The notes: generated by a model from the letters alone, not told the origin. 23,561 bases of DNA from JBFWUW01 sp050247075 (GCA_050247075.1 JBFWUW010000094.1:1-23561), one strand, 5' to 3'. Positions 1 to 8,014 are shown, numbered from the stretch's first letter. Translations and numbers: made by a program.

Positions 1-397
1 GCACGTGTCTCCACGAGGAATTTCTGCGTCTCACCGCTCCCACGCCGCCCGCTCCAAAAATCCGCTCCCTCCTCAAACGCCTCACCGCCCTGGTGGTATA
101 ACACTGAAAGTTTTCGGAAAGTGCAGCTGTACCACAACCCCCCAAAACACGGCAATAATGGAACAGGAAGCGTTCAAGCTTACCGCCGCCACTTCCAAGG
201 CGATGGCTTCACCCTTGACCTTCCACTCCCAACATCTGGCCCCCCTCATCCCGTTGTAGAAAAAGGGGCTGGGGTGTGGGGGCAACACCGCCATCGGCGA
301 TCCATGCCCGGCAACCCCGCGCGAGGTAAAGCATCCACCCGCGCATCCAGCCAGCAAAGCAGATGCTTTGCGGCTGCGTTTTATCGAAGGCAACGCC
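1..397. other. Left-edge stretch with no supported gene
   Basis: I see no convincing gene here. Short open frames on both strands have no ribosome binding site, no recognisable domain and mostly Pro/Arg/Ser composition typical of GC-rich shadow frames. The stretch lies downstream of the sigma-factor gene, so it should contain that gene's 3' untranslated region. A hairpin at 354-371 is listed separately. The first bases could belong to a neighbouring gene cut by the edge, but nothing shows it. Confidence 0.5.
354..371. terminator. Possible hairpin terminator downstream of the sigma-factor gene
   Basis: GCAAAGCA (354-361) pairs perfectly with TGCTTTGC (364-371) around a 2-nt GA loop. It begins 27 nt beyond the minus-strand stop of the sigma-factor gene. 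There is no T-run on the minus-strand exit side. On the plus strand a GCGTTTT follows a few bases later. It is a clear dyad, but its role as a terminator is only inferred from position. Confidence 0.35.
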
Positions 398-1180
398 CTA
401 CGTGCCAAACTCAGGGCGGCGGCGTTCTAGCTGGCCTTGCAGCCGCTGCACGATCGAGCTGTGCATCTGGCTGACGCGGCTTTCGGACAGATCGAGCGTG
501 GCCCCGATCTCCTTCATCGTCAATTCCTCGTAATAGTAGAGGATAATGATCAGCCGCTCGTTGCGGTTCAGGCCCTTGGTGACCAGCCGCATCAGGTCGT
601 TCTTTTGAATGCGCCGGGTGGGGTCTTCCCCCTTTTTATCCTCCAGCACGTCGATCTCGCGGACATCTTTGTAGCTGTCGGTCTCGTACCACTTTTTGTT
701 GAGGCTGATGAGGTTGACGGCGTTGGCGTCGAGCATCATTTTTTCCAACTCGGCCACGCTAATGCCCATTTGCTCCGCGAGCTCGACCTCGGTGGGAGAC
801 CGCCCCAACCGGGTCTCTAACTGCTTGATGGCCTCGTTGAGTTTGCTGGCCTTCGACCGCACCAGCCGGGGCACCCAGTCCATGGTCCGCAATTCGTCCA
901 GCATGGCCCCGCGGATACGCGGCACGCAGTACGTCTCAAACTTGACGCCGCGCGTCAGGTCGAAGGCGTCGATGGCGTCCATCAGGCCGAAGACGCCGGC
1001 CGAGATCAGGTCGTCCAGTTCCACCCCTTCGGGCAGACGGGCCCAAATGCGCTCGCCGTTGTACTTGACCAGGGGCAGATAGATTTCCACCAGCCGGTTC
1101 CGCAACTCCTGGCTTTCGGGATCCTTCTTGAGGGCGTCCCAAAGCTGTGCCACGTCTTCTGGTGCGATCGCTAAAGCCAT
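398..1180 (-). CDS. fliA: FliA/WhiG-family RNA polymerase sigma factor (sigma-28 type)
   Basis: A 260-residue alternative sigma factor of the FliA/WhiG group, which directs RNA polymerase to flagellar (or, in some lineages, developmental) promoters. Region 2 spans about 25-110, with DDLISAGVFGLMDAIDAFD (56-74) for core binding and FETYCVPRIRGAMLDELR (81-98), typical of the group. Region 3 follows (about 110-190, ETRLGRSPTEVELAEQMGIS). Region 4 (about 197-250) holds the helix-turn-helix LTMKEIGATLDLSESRVSQM. Length matches the family. The ATG is preceded by GGAGG with a 5-nt spacer, so the start is well supported. It is the last gene of the minus-strand flagellar block, which favours a flagellar role. 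The name fliA is by family and context; the group cannot be separated from whiG or sigD by eye. I see no sigma-28 promoter (TAAA-N15-GCCGATAA) suitably placed in the window, so its targets are probably elsewhere. Confidence 0.93.
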   Translation of the reverse strand: MALAIAPEDVAQLWDALKKDPESQELRNRLVEIYLPLVKYNGERIWARLPEGVELDDLISAGVFGLMDAIDAFDLTRGVKFETYCVPRIRGAMLDELRTMDWVPRLVRSKASKLNEAIKQLETRLGRSPTEVELAEQMGISVAELEKMMLDANAVNLISLNKKWYETDSYKDVREIDVLEDKKGEDPTRRIQKNDLMRLVTKGLNRNERLIIILYYYEELTMKEIGATLDLSESRVSQMHSSIVQRLQGQLERRRPEFGT

Positions 1181-1292
1181 GCCATCCTCCGTGAAGCTGT
1201 ATGCTCGGGGCCGATCTTCGTGATCGGCTGCCCGGCCGCTGGTTCGCCCGCGATGCCAGGCCCGCGATGGGGCAAGGGCATCGTCCGCATCC

Positions 1293-1390
1293 GGAACGGC
1301 CGAAGAATAGCTTCGCCAGTTGGCCTTCCCTCACCCGGCCCTCTCCCCAGGGGAGAGGGGTTGATGGAGAAGCTATTCTTCGACCGTTCC
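1293..1390. repeat. Large inverted repeat with a nested palindrome between two flagellar-cluster genes
   Basis: The arms 1293-1314 and 1369-1390 are 22 nt each and reverse complements with one mismatch (GGCCG versus GGTCG). They enclose a second dyad, CCCTCTCCCC (1339-1348) and GGGGAGAGGG (1350-1359), with a 1-nt loop. The right arm ends on the base next to the stop codon (1391-1393) of the 86-aa gene. The element lies between that gene and the sigma-factor gene, so a read-through transcript would fold into a long stem here. The nested CCCTCTCCC-type palindrome recurs at 22570-22588. It looks like a REP- or MITE-like intergenic repeat. No transposase or target-site duplication was recognised. 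Confidence 0.8.
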
Positions 1391-1651
1391 TTAGGCTGCC
1401 GCGGCACGTTTTTCCTCCGGCCTGGCCTGCTCTTCTTGAGCGGCCAACTCGGCGGAAAGCTTGTTGGTTACTGACTCCTCGACAATCCACTCGGCGATCC
1501 GGCCGGTTACATAACCGACCGCGCCAAACGTCCACAAGGCCAAACAAGCCGTCCCCATGGTCGCCGCGAAACTGCTAGCTCCCCATGCGCCGCGAATCAG
1601 CACGACGGCAAAGGCTAGCGGTCCCAGGACGCCCGCGTAGTTACGGCCCAC
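1391..1651 (-). CDS. Small two-helix membrane protein, function unknown
   Basis: 86 residues starting at a GTG, with GAGG 7 nt upstream. Two hydrophobic stretches (about 7-25 and 30-50) suggest two membrane helices. They are followed by a charged Ala/Glu/Arg-rich tail (about 62-86) ending in AAAA. I recognise no family. It sits between flhG and the sigma-factor gene on the same strand, so it is probably co-transcribed with the flagellar genes, but a flagellar function is only inferred from position. The stop codon directly abuts the large inverted repeat. Codon use and GC content resemble the neighbours. An in-frame later start is possible, but the ribosome binding site favours this one. Confidence 0.72.
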   Translation of the reverse strand: MGRNYAGVLGPLAFAVVLIRGAWGASSFAATMGTACLALWTFGAVGYVTGRIAEWIVEESVTNKLSAELAAQEEQARPEEKRAAAA

Positions 1652-1696
1652 GCTGCGACCTCGTTCGTTAAACTCTACTTAATCGCCATATCTTAA

Positions 1697-1713
1697 CAGC
1701 ACGAGGCGTGCTG
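1697..1713. terminator. Hairpin after flhG
   Basis: CAGCACG (1697-1703) and CGTGCTG (1707-1713) form a perfect 7-bp stem with a 3-nt loop. It lies about 65 nt past the flhG stop on the minus strand and about 45 nt before the start of the 86-aa gene. On the minus strand it is followed by TTAAGATAT, not a clean U-tract. It could attenuate transcription or protect an RNA end. Confidence 0.35.
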
Positions 1714-1776
1714 ACGCTCACTCCTGTTATCGGTTGTTGGGATCGTAAAACTTTGGCCCGGCTGGCCAACAATGTT

Positions 1777-2649
1777 TCATGCCGCCTGCGGCCGGCGACG
1801 GACGGGTGTAAACTCCGGATCGCGGCGACGCCCGGCGCGCAGCGCGGCCTCGGTGGCGACGGCGATAGCGTCGAAGGCCCGGCTGAGTTGGGGCGCTGTG
1901 CGGTCGGCCGCCAGCACGCATTGGTCCGCGCTAGCCGCGGGCAGCGCGGCATCGGGCGGCAGCCAACCCGCCAAGGGCGTATCGAACCCCAAGAAACGCT
2001 GGCATGATCTGGCCAAACGGTCGTGGATGTCTTGAGCCGCGGCTTCGTCACTGGCCCGATTGACCAGCGTTAGCACCTGGCCGCTGGTCCGTTCCGAGAA
2101 GAGCTTGATCGTGGCGTAGGTCTCCATGACGGCGGAAGGCTCGGGCGAGAGCACTACCAGCACGGCGTCGGCGGCTTGCCAGTAACGGCCCGTGGCATCG
2201 TCCAAGCCAGCCCCAACATCCAGCACCACGCAATCGACATGGGCGCCAAACGTCCGCAGTCCGGCCAACAATCGCTGCTGGGCCAGGGGAGTACAGGCCG
2301 GCAGCGGCCGCGCGGCCAACCGGCCCGGCAAGAGCTGAATGCCGCCGGGACCAAGTTGCAGCGCTTCGTGAATGGTACGGCGGCCCGCCAAGACATCGGG
2401 CAGCGTTCCCCCTTCGACGGCGCGGCACAGGGTGCTGGCGTCGGGCTTGTTAAGGTCGGCATCGACCAGCAACGTCCGCTGTCCGCCGCGTGCCAGCGAT
2501 GCCGCCAGATTGGCCGCGGCGGTGGTGGCCCCTTGGCCCGCTTTGCCGCTGGCTACAACAACCAGCCGCGCTTCGGGCGCGGTGGCGGTGGTTCGCGTCC
2601 AACCGCTGCGCAAGGCGAGCTGTCGGAGTTCGTCGGCTTGGTCGTTCAT
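1777..2649 (-). CDS. flhG: FlhG (YlxH/FleN) MinD-like ATPase controlling flagellar number
   Basis: A 290-residue SIMIBI-class ATPase. FlhG partners FlhF to limit flagellar number and position. The N-terminus MNDQADELRQL carries the DQAxxLR motif, known in FlhG to stimulate the FlhF GTPase. The ATPase core follows: a deviant Walker A at about 34-43 (SGKAGQGATT), the switch-I/A' motif LLVDADLNKPD at 60-70, and switch II DVGAG at 144-148. The signature lysine (K36) is kept, but the usual P-loop lysine is alanine (A41), as in some CpaE-type relatives, so ATP turnover may differ from that of classical MinD. The C-terminus is Arg-rich (GRRRDPEFTPVRRR). No obvious amphipathic membrane helix was identified. 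The gene follows flhF by 33 nt in the same direction. That spacer is a 7-nt tandem repeat with no good Shine-Dalgarno sequence. Context and motif make FlhG more likely than a chromosome-partitioning ParA. Confidence 0.88.
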   Translation of the reverse strand: MNDQADELRQLALRSGWTRTTATAPEARLVVVASGKAGQGATTAAANLAASLARGGQRTLLVDADLNKPDASTLCRAVEGGTLPDVLAGRRTIHEALQLGPGGIQLLPGRLAARPLPACTPLAQQRLLAGLRTFGAHVDCVVLDVGAGLDDATGRYWQAADAVLVVLSPEPSAVMETYATIKLFSERTSGQVLTLVNRASDEAAAQDIHDRLARSCQRFLGFDTPLAGWLPPDAALPAASADQCVLAADRTAPQLSRAFDAIAVATEAALRAGRRRDPEFTPVRRRPQAA

Positions 2650-2663
2650 GGGGATTGGTTGTT

Positions 2664-2691
2664 AGTTATCAGTTATCAGTGTTCAGTTGTC
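2664..2691. repeat. Four-copy 7-nt tandem repeat over the flhF stop codon
   Basis: On the plus strand the units are AGTTATC, AGTTATC, AGTGTTC and AGTTGTC, directly abutting. Read on the coding strand they contain the last two codons and the TGA stop of flhF (2683-2685). They also provide stop codons in all three minus-strand frames (TGA, TAA and TAA in offset registers). The array fills most of the flhF-flhG gap. Confidence 0.75.
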
Positions 2692-3966
2692 GTTCTCGAA
2701 AATTCGGTTGACTAACTGGGTGGCGTCGGCGGCTTCGATGTCGTCGGGGACGTTTTGGCCGTCGGTCAGGTAGCGCAGGGGAAAGCGGCTGCCGCGGAGC
2801 AGCGGCAGGATGTTGCCCAGGCCGCCGGCTTCGTCCAACTTGGTCAACGTCAAGCCATTCACGCCGCAAGGAGCAAACTGCTTCGCGGCCCGTTCCAACG
2901 TGGAGGCACTAGCCACGCTGCTCAACACCAGATGAACCTCATGCGTGCCGGCCTCCACCAGGAACGACTTCAACTCTTGAATCTTCAATTCGTCGCTGGG
3001 GCTGCGGCCGGCGGTGTCGATCAGAATCAGGTCGAGATGGGCCATCCGCTCCACGGCCGCCCGCATGTCGCGGGTGGTAGAGACAACTTCCATCGGCAGG
3101 TCGATGATCTCCGCGTAGGTCCGCAGTTGTTCGACGGCGGCAATGCGATAGGTATCGACGGTGATCAGGCCGACTTGCCGTTTTTCGCGCAGGCGATAAT
3201 GGGCCGCCAGCTTGGCCAAAGTGGTGGTCTTGCCGACGCCGGTCGGGCCGACCAGCGCCACGATGCGGCACTCGCCCGGCTTCAGCCGGATACCGCCGCC
3301 AATCAACATATCGGTGGCCAGCAGCCGTTTTAGGCGTGCCACCAGCAACATCGGATCGCTCTGTTCGTCCGGGCTGGTCTGGCGGTGCAAGTCCTCGACC
3401 AGCTCGCGGGCCAGTTCCTCATCGACCTCCACATCGAGCAGCCGCGTATAAGCCTGAAATACCGACTCGGGAATCTCGGACCGCTCCTCCGGTTCTTGCG
3501 CGCGGCGGTACAACTCCTCCACCATCATCTGCAAGGCCGACAACTGCCCGGCGACCTCGTGATGAAACATCTCGCGCGAGGCCGTGTCGAGTTCCAACCC
3601 GCCCGCGTCACGATCGGAAGGGGAGAAGGCCAACACATCGCGCGGCGGCTCCGCTGTTTTGCTCATCGCCGGCATTTCAGTGTCGGCGATTCTTACATGG
3701 GGCAATTCCGTAGTCCGGACGGGCCGCGGCACTGGCGGCGATTCTAGTTCTGGTGATGTCAGCACCGCGCGCGGCGGCAACCGGCTAGGAACAGGTACGT
3801 CCAGCGCAGCCGTGACTTCAATCCGCCGCATGCCCGGCAGCAGGTTCCAAAGCGCGCCGGATCGCAGCTCGCGCGTGTGTAAAATGGCCGCTTGAGGGCC
3901 AAGATCACCGCGGATTTGCAGCAGCGCTTCTTGAATGTTGCGGGCTGTGTAGGTTTTGACTTCCAT
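2683..3966 (-). CDS. flhF: FlhF, SRP-type GTPase for flagellar placement
   Basis: 427 residues. FlhF is the third SRP GTPase beside Ffh and FtsY. It localises the flagellar assembly site at the membrane and is switched by FlhG. The short N-terminal B domain (MEVKTYTARNIQEALLQI) is typical, followed by a Pro-rich linker (about 55-110), an N domain (about 130-225) and the G domain. The G motifs are visible: GPTGVGKTT at 240-248 (G1), DTYRIAAVEQL at 271-281, DTAGR at 317-321 (G3), TKLDE at 375-379 (G4) and GQNVPDDIE at 403-411 (closing motif). All GTPase signature residues are present. The gene starts 17 nt after the flhA stop and precedes flhG, the usual order. No Shine-Dalgarno sequence precedes the ATG (CAATAAAATT), so translation may be coupled to flhA. 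Confidence 0.95.
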   Translation of the reverse strand: MEVKTYTARNIQEALLQIRGDLGPQAAILHTRELRSGALWNLLPGMRRIEVTAALDVPVPSRLPPRAVLTSPELESPPVPRPVRTTELPHVRIADTEMPAMSKTAEPPRDVLAFSPSDRDAGGLELDTASREMFHHEVAGQLSALQMMVEELYRRAQEPEERSEIPESVFQAYTRLLDVEVDEELARELVEDLHRQTSPDEQSDPMLLVARLKRLLATDMLIGGGIRLKPGECRIVALVGPTGVGKTTTLAKLAAHYRLREKRQVGLITVDTYRIAAVEQLRTYAEIIDLPMEVVSTTRDMRAAVERMAHLDLILIDTAGRSPSDELKIQELKSFLVEAGTHEVHLVLSSVASASTLERAAKQFAPCGVNGLTLTKLDEAGGLGNILPLLRGSRFPLRYLTDGQNVPDDIEAADATQLVNRIFENDN

Positions 3967-3983
3967 AATTTTATTGCGGTTTG

Positions 3984-6125
3984 TTACGAAGCCTTGGCCA
4001 ATATGCCCACATCGCTGACGATTCCGACCGATTCAATGGCCGTGTCGCGGGTGATTTCGTTGTAGCTCAGCACGACCAGTTTGGGGTGGTGGGCTTCCAT
4101 CATCATCCGCAAACCGGGACGAATCTGCGGATTGACCAGCACTACGGGCGACTTGTGCGCTAGCCGCAGTTTCTCCAGCTCTTGCTTGAATGCCTTGGAA
4201 ATGGCGTCTATGGTTTGCGGCGTCAGGGCGATCTGCAAGCCATGTTCCGGCGTATGCTTGATACCCGACCGCACCAGGTCTTCGGTGGCCGGGTCGAGGG
4301 TAATGACGAACAGGCGGTTTTGCTCGTCGCGCAACCGCGTACAAATGGCCCGGGCCAGCCGTGCCCGCACGATCTCGTTGAGCAGTACGGGGTCTTTGGT
4401 CCGCGAGGCATAGTCGCCCAGCGTCTCCAGAATCAGGCTAAGCTGCCGGATCGGCACGCGCTCCTTGAGCAGCATTTGCAACACTTGCTGCACATCCACC
4501 AGCTTCATCTGGCCGGGGATCAATTCCTCCACCGCCGCCGGGTGATCCTTCTTGAGTTGGTCGATCAGCTTGCGCGTGGCGTCGCGAGTGAGAAGTTCGT
4601 CGGCATGTTGGCGAACGACTTCCGTTAGATGCGTGGTGATGACCGAAGGCGGGTCGGCGACCTTGTAGTTGAGCGTCTTGGCCCGATCCTTCAGCCCCGG
4701 ATCGATCCACACGGCCGGATTGCCCAGTGCCGGGTCGAGCGCTTTGATTCCCTCCAGGCGGCCATTGGTCAGCCCGGTATCGAGCGCCAACAGCAGATTG
4801 GGATGGACCGTTCCCTCGGCCACGGGCATGTCGGCCACTTTAATGCGGTACTGGTTTTGTGGCAGCCGCAAGTCATCGCGAATGCGGACCTTGGGCATGA
4901 TGATGCCAATATCGGCGGCGATGAAATTGCGCAAGCCTTGCAGGCGTTCCAGCAGCGGCCCGCCCCGCTTGGCATCGGCCAGCTTGACCAAGGCCGCACC
5001 CAGCGTGATCTCCATGGGGTTGACCGCCAAGAATTTCATCGACTGGTCTTCTGGTGATTGCTCGGCCTTGGCGGCGGCCGCCTCTTGGGTCTTGGCGGCC
5101 ATGTCTTGTGCGGCGGACTGGGCATCCTGGGCTTTCTTCTTACGCGACAGCGAGAGGGCCAGCCCCACGCAGCACGCGCCGATTAACATCAGTGGCAACC
5201 GCGGCAGATTGGTGAAGACCAGCATTCCCAAGAACCCGCCGGTAACGGCCATCGCCTGGGGGCGGCTGAAAAGTTGCTGCATGAACTGGGCGGGCAAATT
5301 GACTTGCCGCGTACTTCGCGTGACCAGCAAGCCCGCCGAGATGGAGATCAAGAAAGCCGGCACTTGCGAGACCAGCCCGTCCCCGATGGTCAGCTTGGTG
5401 AACAGCGATCCGGCTTCGCCGACGGCCATGCCGTCTTCGATCACGCCGATGAACAGGCCGCCCAGCACGTTGATGATGGTAATGATGATGCCGGCGATGG
5501 CGTCGCCCCGCACGAACTTGCTGGCACCATCCATGGCCGCGAAGAAGTCGGCCTGCTCGGCTAGTTCCCCGCGGCGACGCTGCGCCTCGGCCTCGTCGAT
5601 AACGCCGGCGTTCATATCGGCGTCGATCGACATCTGCCGGCCCGGCATGGCATCCAGGTAGAAGCGGGCGGCGACTTCGCTGATGCGGCCCGAACCCTTG
5701 GTAATCACTACGAATTGGATAATGACCACAATCACAAAGATAATCAGCCCCACGACTACCTTGTCGCCAGCCACGAATTCGCCAAAGCTTTTGACCACTC
5801 CACCCGCCGCCAGCAGGCCCTTGCTGCCGGCCTGCGTCAAAATCAGCCGAGTGGTGGCCACATTCAGGACCAGACGGCCCAACGTGGTGGCCAGCAGCAG
5901 CGACGGAAAAATGCTGAACTCCAACGGCGTTCGCACGTAGATGGAGGTCAGCAGCATGATGACCGCGATGCTGATGTTCACCGACAGCAGCAGGTCCAGC
6001 ACTTCGGTCGGCAGCGGCACCATGATGACCAGCACGGAGCAGATGATCCCCACGGGGAACACCAAGTCCCTTCCCCGTGAAAACAGGGAGCCTTTGGTCG
6101 ATGATGGCAAGGCCGCGGTTGGCAT
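3984..6125 (-). CDS. flhA: FlhA, flagellar type III export gate protein
   Basis: 713 residues, the expected length for FlhA, the inner-membrane export-gate protein whose cytoplasmic ring receives substrate-chaperone complexes. The N-terminal half has multiple membrane helices (for example about 21-37, 43-62, 69-95, 122-142, 208-230 and 255-270, then two near 290-327). The conserved FHIPEP-family segment DAMPGRQMSIDADMNAG (158-174) continues into the charged loop EAEAQRRRGELAEQADFF. A Lys/Ala/Gln-rich linker (about 328-365) leads to a soluble C-terminal domain (about 370-713) with the typical end region (ALTPQTIDAISKAF). It is the first gene of the minus-strand flagellar block. flhB, often found upstream, is absent; a divergent beta-lactamase-fold gene lies there instead. 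The ATG is the most upstream credible start, and only a weak AGAG lies 8 nt before it. Confidence 0.96.
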   Translation of the reverse strand: MPTAALPSSTKGSLFSRGRDLVFPVGIICSVLVIMVPLPTEVLDLLLSVNISIAVIMLLTSIYVRTPLEFSIFPSLLLATTLGRLVLNVATTRLILTQAGSKGLLAAGGVVKSFGEFVAGDKVVVGLIIFVIVVIIQFVVITKGSGRISEVAARFYLDAMPGRQMSIDADMNAGVIDEAEAQRRRGELAEQADFFAAMDGASKFVRGDAIAGIIITIINVLGGLFIGVIEDGMAVGEAGSLFTKLTIGDGLVSQVPAFLISISAGLLVTRSTRQVNLPAQFMQQLFSRPQAMAVTGGFLGMLVFTNLPRLPLMLIGACCVGLALSLSRKKKAQDAQSAAQDMAAKTQEAAAAKAEQSPEDQSMKFLAVNPMEITLGAALVKLADAKRGGPLLERLQGLRNFIAADIGIIMPKVRIRDDLRLPQNQYRIKVADMPVAEGTVHPNLLLALDTGLTNGRLEGIKALDPALGNPAVWIDPGLKDRAKTLNYKVADPPSVITTHLTEVVRQHADELLTRDATRKLIDQLKKDHPAAVEELIPGQMKLVDVQQVLQMLLKERVPIRQLSLILETLGDYASRTKDPVLLNEIVRARLARAICTRLRDEQNRLFVITLDPATEDLVRSGIKHTPEHGLQIALTPQTIDAISKAFKQELEKLRLAHKSPVVLVNPQIRPGLRMMMEAHHPKLVVLSYNEITRDTAIESVGIVSDVGILAKAS

Positions 6126-6377
6126 GCAGAACTCTGCTAGCGCCGACAGCCATCGGCTGCCGTTGGGGTAGATGAAGAGGGGGCGAACATTACTTCAACC
6201 CGCTCTAACTGTCCAGCCGGGTTTGCGGCGGACACATGGCACTGCCAGCAATGACAGAAGTGAGGCCTCTGGGTGCCGCCGGGGGGGGCTCTGACAGGTT
6301 GTTACAGCCGTTTGCCCTGCGCAGAATAGATGCGGCCCTGTTCGGCCCTGTATATCCTTGGATGACTTCGGTGCCGC
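6126..6377. promoter_or_regulatory. Divergent intergenic region between flhA and the serine hydrolase
   Basis: These 252 nt should hold promoters for both flanking genes. I see no confident -35/-10, sigma-54 or sigma-28 match. Visible structure includes an 8-G run near 6281-6288, a short palindrome TGGCACTGCCA (6237-6247), the dyad GCAGAACTCTGC (6126-6137) just upstream of the flhA start, and a tandem CGGCCCTGT (about 6332-6352) just before the hydrolase start. No small gene is supported. Confidence 0.4.
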
Positions 6378-7889
6378 ATGTCTTACCGCGTCTGGATGGC
6401 CGTTTTTTGCCTGCTGCTGGCAAAGGGAGAATCGCTTGTGTCCGCCGATGACCTGTTTGACGATCTGCGGACGCGCATTCCGACGATACTGGTGGACGAG
6501 CAGGTTCCCTCGGTCGCCGTGGCCGTGGCCCGCGATGGGCAAATTGTGTGGGAGCAAGGGTTTGGCTGGGCCGACCGCGAGAATCGCCGGCCCGCCGATG
6601 AGCATACGATGTATTCGCTGGCCTCCATTTCCAAGCCGATCACCGCGACCGGCTTGATGGTGTTGGTCGAACGCCAGGCGCTGCAGCTCGACCAGCCCGC
6701 CAACCGCTATCTGGGCGAAGCCAAATTGACCGCCTTTGTGGGCGATGCGCAACAGGCTACCTTGCGACGGCTGGCCAACCACACGTCGGGGCTGCCGCTG
6801 CACTATCAATTCTTCTATGCCGACGAGGCCCACCGCCGTCCGCCGATGGATGACACCATCCGCCGCTACGGCATTCTGGTTAATGCGCCGGGCGAAACCT
6901 ACCGCTACGCCAATCTGGGATACGGCATCTTGGACTACGTCCTCACCCGTGCTTCGGGCAAGCCCTACGCGAGCTTCATGCGCGAGGAAGTCTTTTTGCC
7001 ACTCGGGCTGACGCATACCTCGGTCGATATCGGGCCTGGCCTGGAGGCCTACGCGGCCGTGCGCTACGACAGCCAGCAGAATCCGCTGCCGTTTTACGAT
7101 TTCGACCATCCTGGTGCCTCGGCCGTTTACAGCAGCGCTCACGATCTGGTGCGGTTTGGCATGTTTCATTTGGGCCAGCGGCTGCCCGACCAGAAGGCCA
7201 TACTCACGGCGGAGTCGATCGAGGAAATGCAACGCGGCACGGCGACGATTGGGCCCGACGCGGCCTACGGCATCGGCTGGTCGATAAACGGCCGCGATTA
7301 TGGCGCGCCGGCGGTAACGCATGGCGGCGGCATGGGAGGCGTGCGGACGCACCTGGTGTTGCTGCCGTCGCTGCGAGCGGCTGTGGTGGTCCTCAGTAAT
7401 TCCAGCAATGAACTGGTGACGCGGCTGGCGAAGGAGATCGCTGGATTGCTGCCTCGCTCGGCGGCAAAGGAGCCTGCCACCGAGGCACCGGTTGATATCC
7501 AGGCCGATAAACCGCCCCTGGCCCAACCGGAGGTTTCGTTCCGCGGGCGTTGGGAAGGGCAAGTGCGGACAGACGGCCGCCTGTTGCCGATCAGCCTGGA
7601 GTTTCAGGACGATGGCGATATCCATGTGCGGTTGAATGGCCAGCTCAAGACGCTGGTCAACGAGGCACGGCAAGAAAACGGTTATCTGTTGGGCGTGTTC
7701 GCTGGGGACATCGGCACGGTCGACGCCAACCGGCGGCCCTATCACTTGCATCTCAATGTCAAACTGCGGGGCGACATCCTGGGAGGCTCGCTGACGGCTA
7801 TCTCACTTCCCGCACCCAAGTTCGGCAATGCCCTCAGCCATTGGGTGGAATTGCGACAGGCCCAACCACCCCAAGCCGGAAAGCCATAA
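6378..7889 (+). CDS. Secreted serine hydrolase of the class C beta-lactamase/DD-peptidase fold
   Basis: 503 residues. A signal peptide (about 1-23, cut after SLVSA) implies export to the periplasm. The catalytic domain (about 24-360) has the three family motifs: SxxK as SISK at 83-86 (nucleophile S83, base K86), YxN as YAN at 177-179, and HGG at 315-317 in the place of KTG. These mark the beta-lactamase-related serine hydrolase group (Pfam Beta-lactamase), which includes AmpC, DD-carboxypeptidases and esterases; the substrate cannot be told from sequence. A linker rich in Ala/Pro/Lys (about 362-385) leads to a C-terminal domain (about 388-490, SFRGRWEGQVRTDGRLLPISLEFQDDG), probably a beta-sandwich of unknown role. 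No Shine-Dalgarno sequence is evident before the ATG. The start is chosen because the signal peptide follows at once. It stands alone on the plus strand. Confidence 0.88.
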   Translation: MSYRVWMAVFCLLLAKGESLVSADDLFDDLRTRIPTILVDEQVPSVAVAVARDGQIVWEQGFGWADRENRRPADEHTMYSLASISKPITATGLMVLVERQALQLDQPANRYLGEAKLTAFVGDAQQATLRRLANHTSGLPLHYQFFYADEAHRRPPMDDTIRRYGILVNAPGETYRYANLGYGILDYVLTRASGKPYASFMREEVFLPLGLTHTSVDIGPGLEAYAAVRYDSQQNPLPFYDFDHPGASAVYSSAHDLVRFGMFHLGQRLPDQKAILTAESIEEMQRGTATIGPDAAYGIGWSINGRDYGAPAVTHGGGMGGVRTHLVLLPSLRAAVVVLSNSSNELVTRLAKEIAGLLPRSAAKEPATEAPVDIQADKPPLAQPEVSFRGRWEGQVRTDGRLLPISLEFQDDGDIHVRLNGQLKTLVNEARQENGYLLGVFAGDIGTVDANRRPYHLHLNVKLRGDILGGSLTAISLPAPKFGNALSHWVELRQAQPPQAGKP

Positions 7890-8014
7890 CTGGCGGGCCC
7901 GTCGCGACAATCGCGCCAAGAGGATTAACCGAACGCCCTGCCTTCGTCGCCATTTTGTGACTATCTGCGCGCCTATTTAGTAATTAATGTGGCTATAGAT
8001 TCAAGTCTGATTTG

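Noticed and set aside
5..259. 84-codon plus-strand frame at the left edge
   Set aside because: GTG start without a ribosome binding site, composition unlike the neighbouring genes, no recognisable domain.
5140..6153. 337-codon minus-strand frame overlapping flhA in another frame
   Set aside because: FlhA is unmistakable in its own frame. This frame is Arg/His/Gly-rich without motifs.
7275..7510. GCCGATAA-like sigma-28 -10 elements (GTCGATAAAC near 7282, GCCGATAAAC near 7502)
   Set aside because: Both lie inside the hydrolase coding sequence, and I saw no matching TAAA element at the right distance.
6195..7751. 518-codon open frame on the minus strand
   Set aside because: It lies antisense to the serine hydrolase, whose SxxK, YxN and HGG motifs and signal peptide prove the plus-strand frame. 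The minus frame is His/Arg/Gln-rich with no domain.
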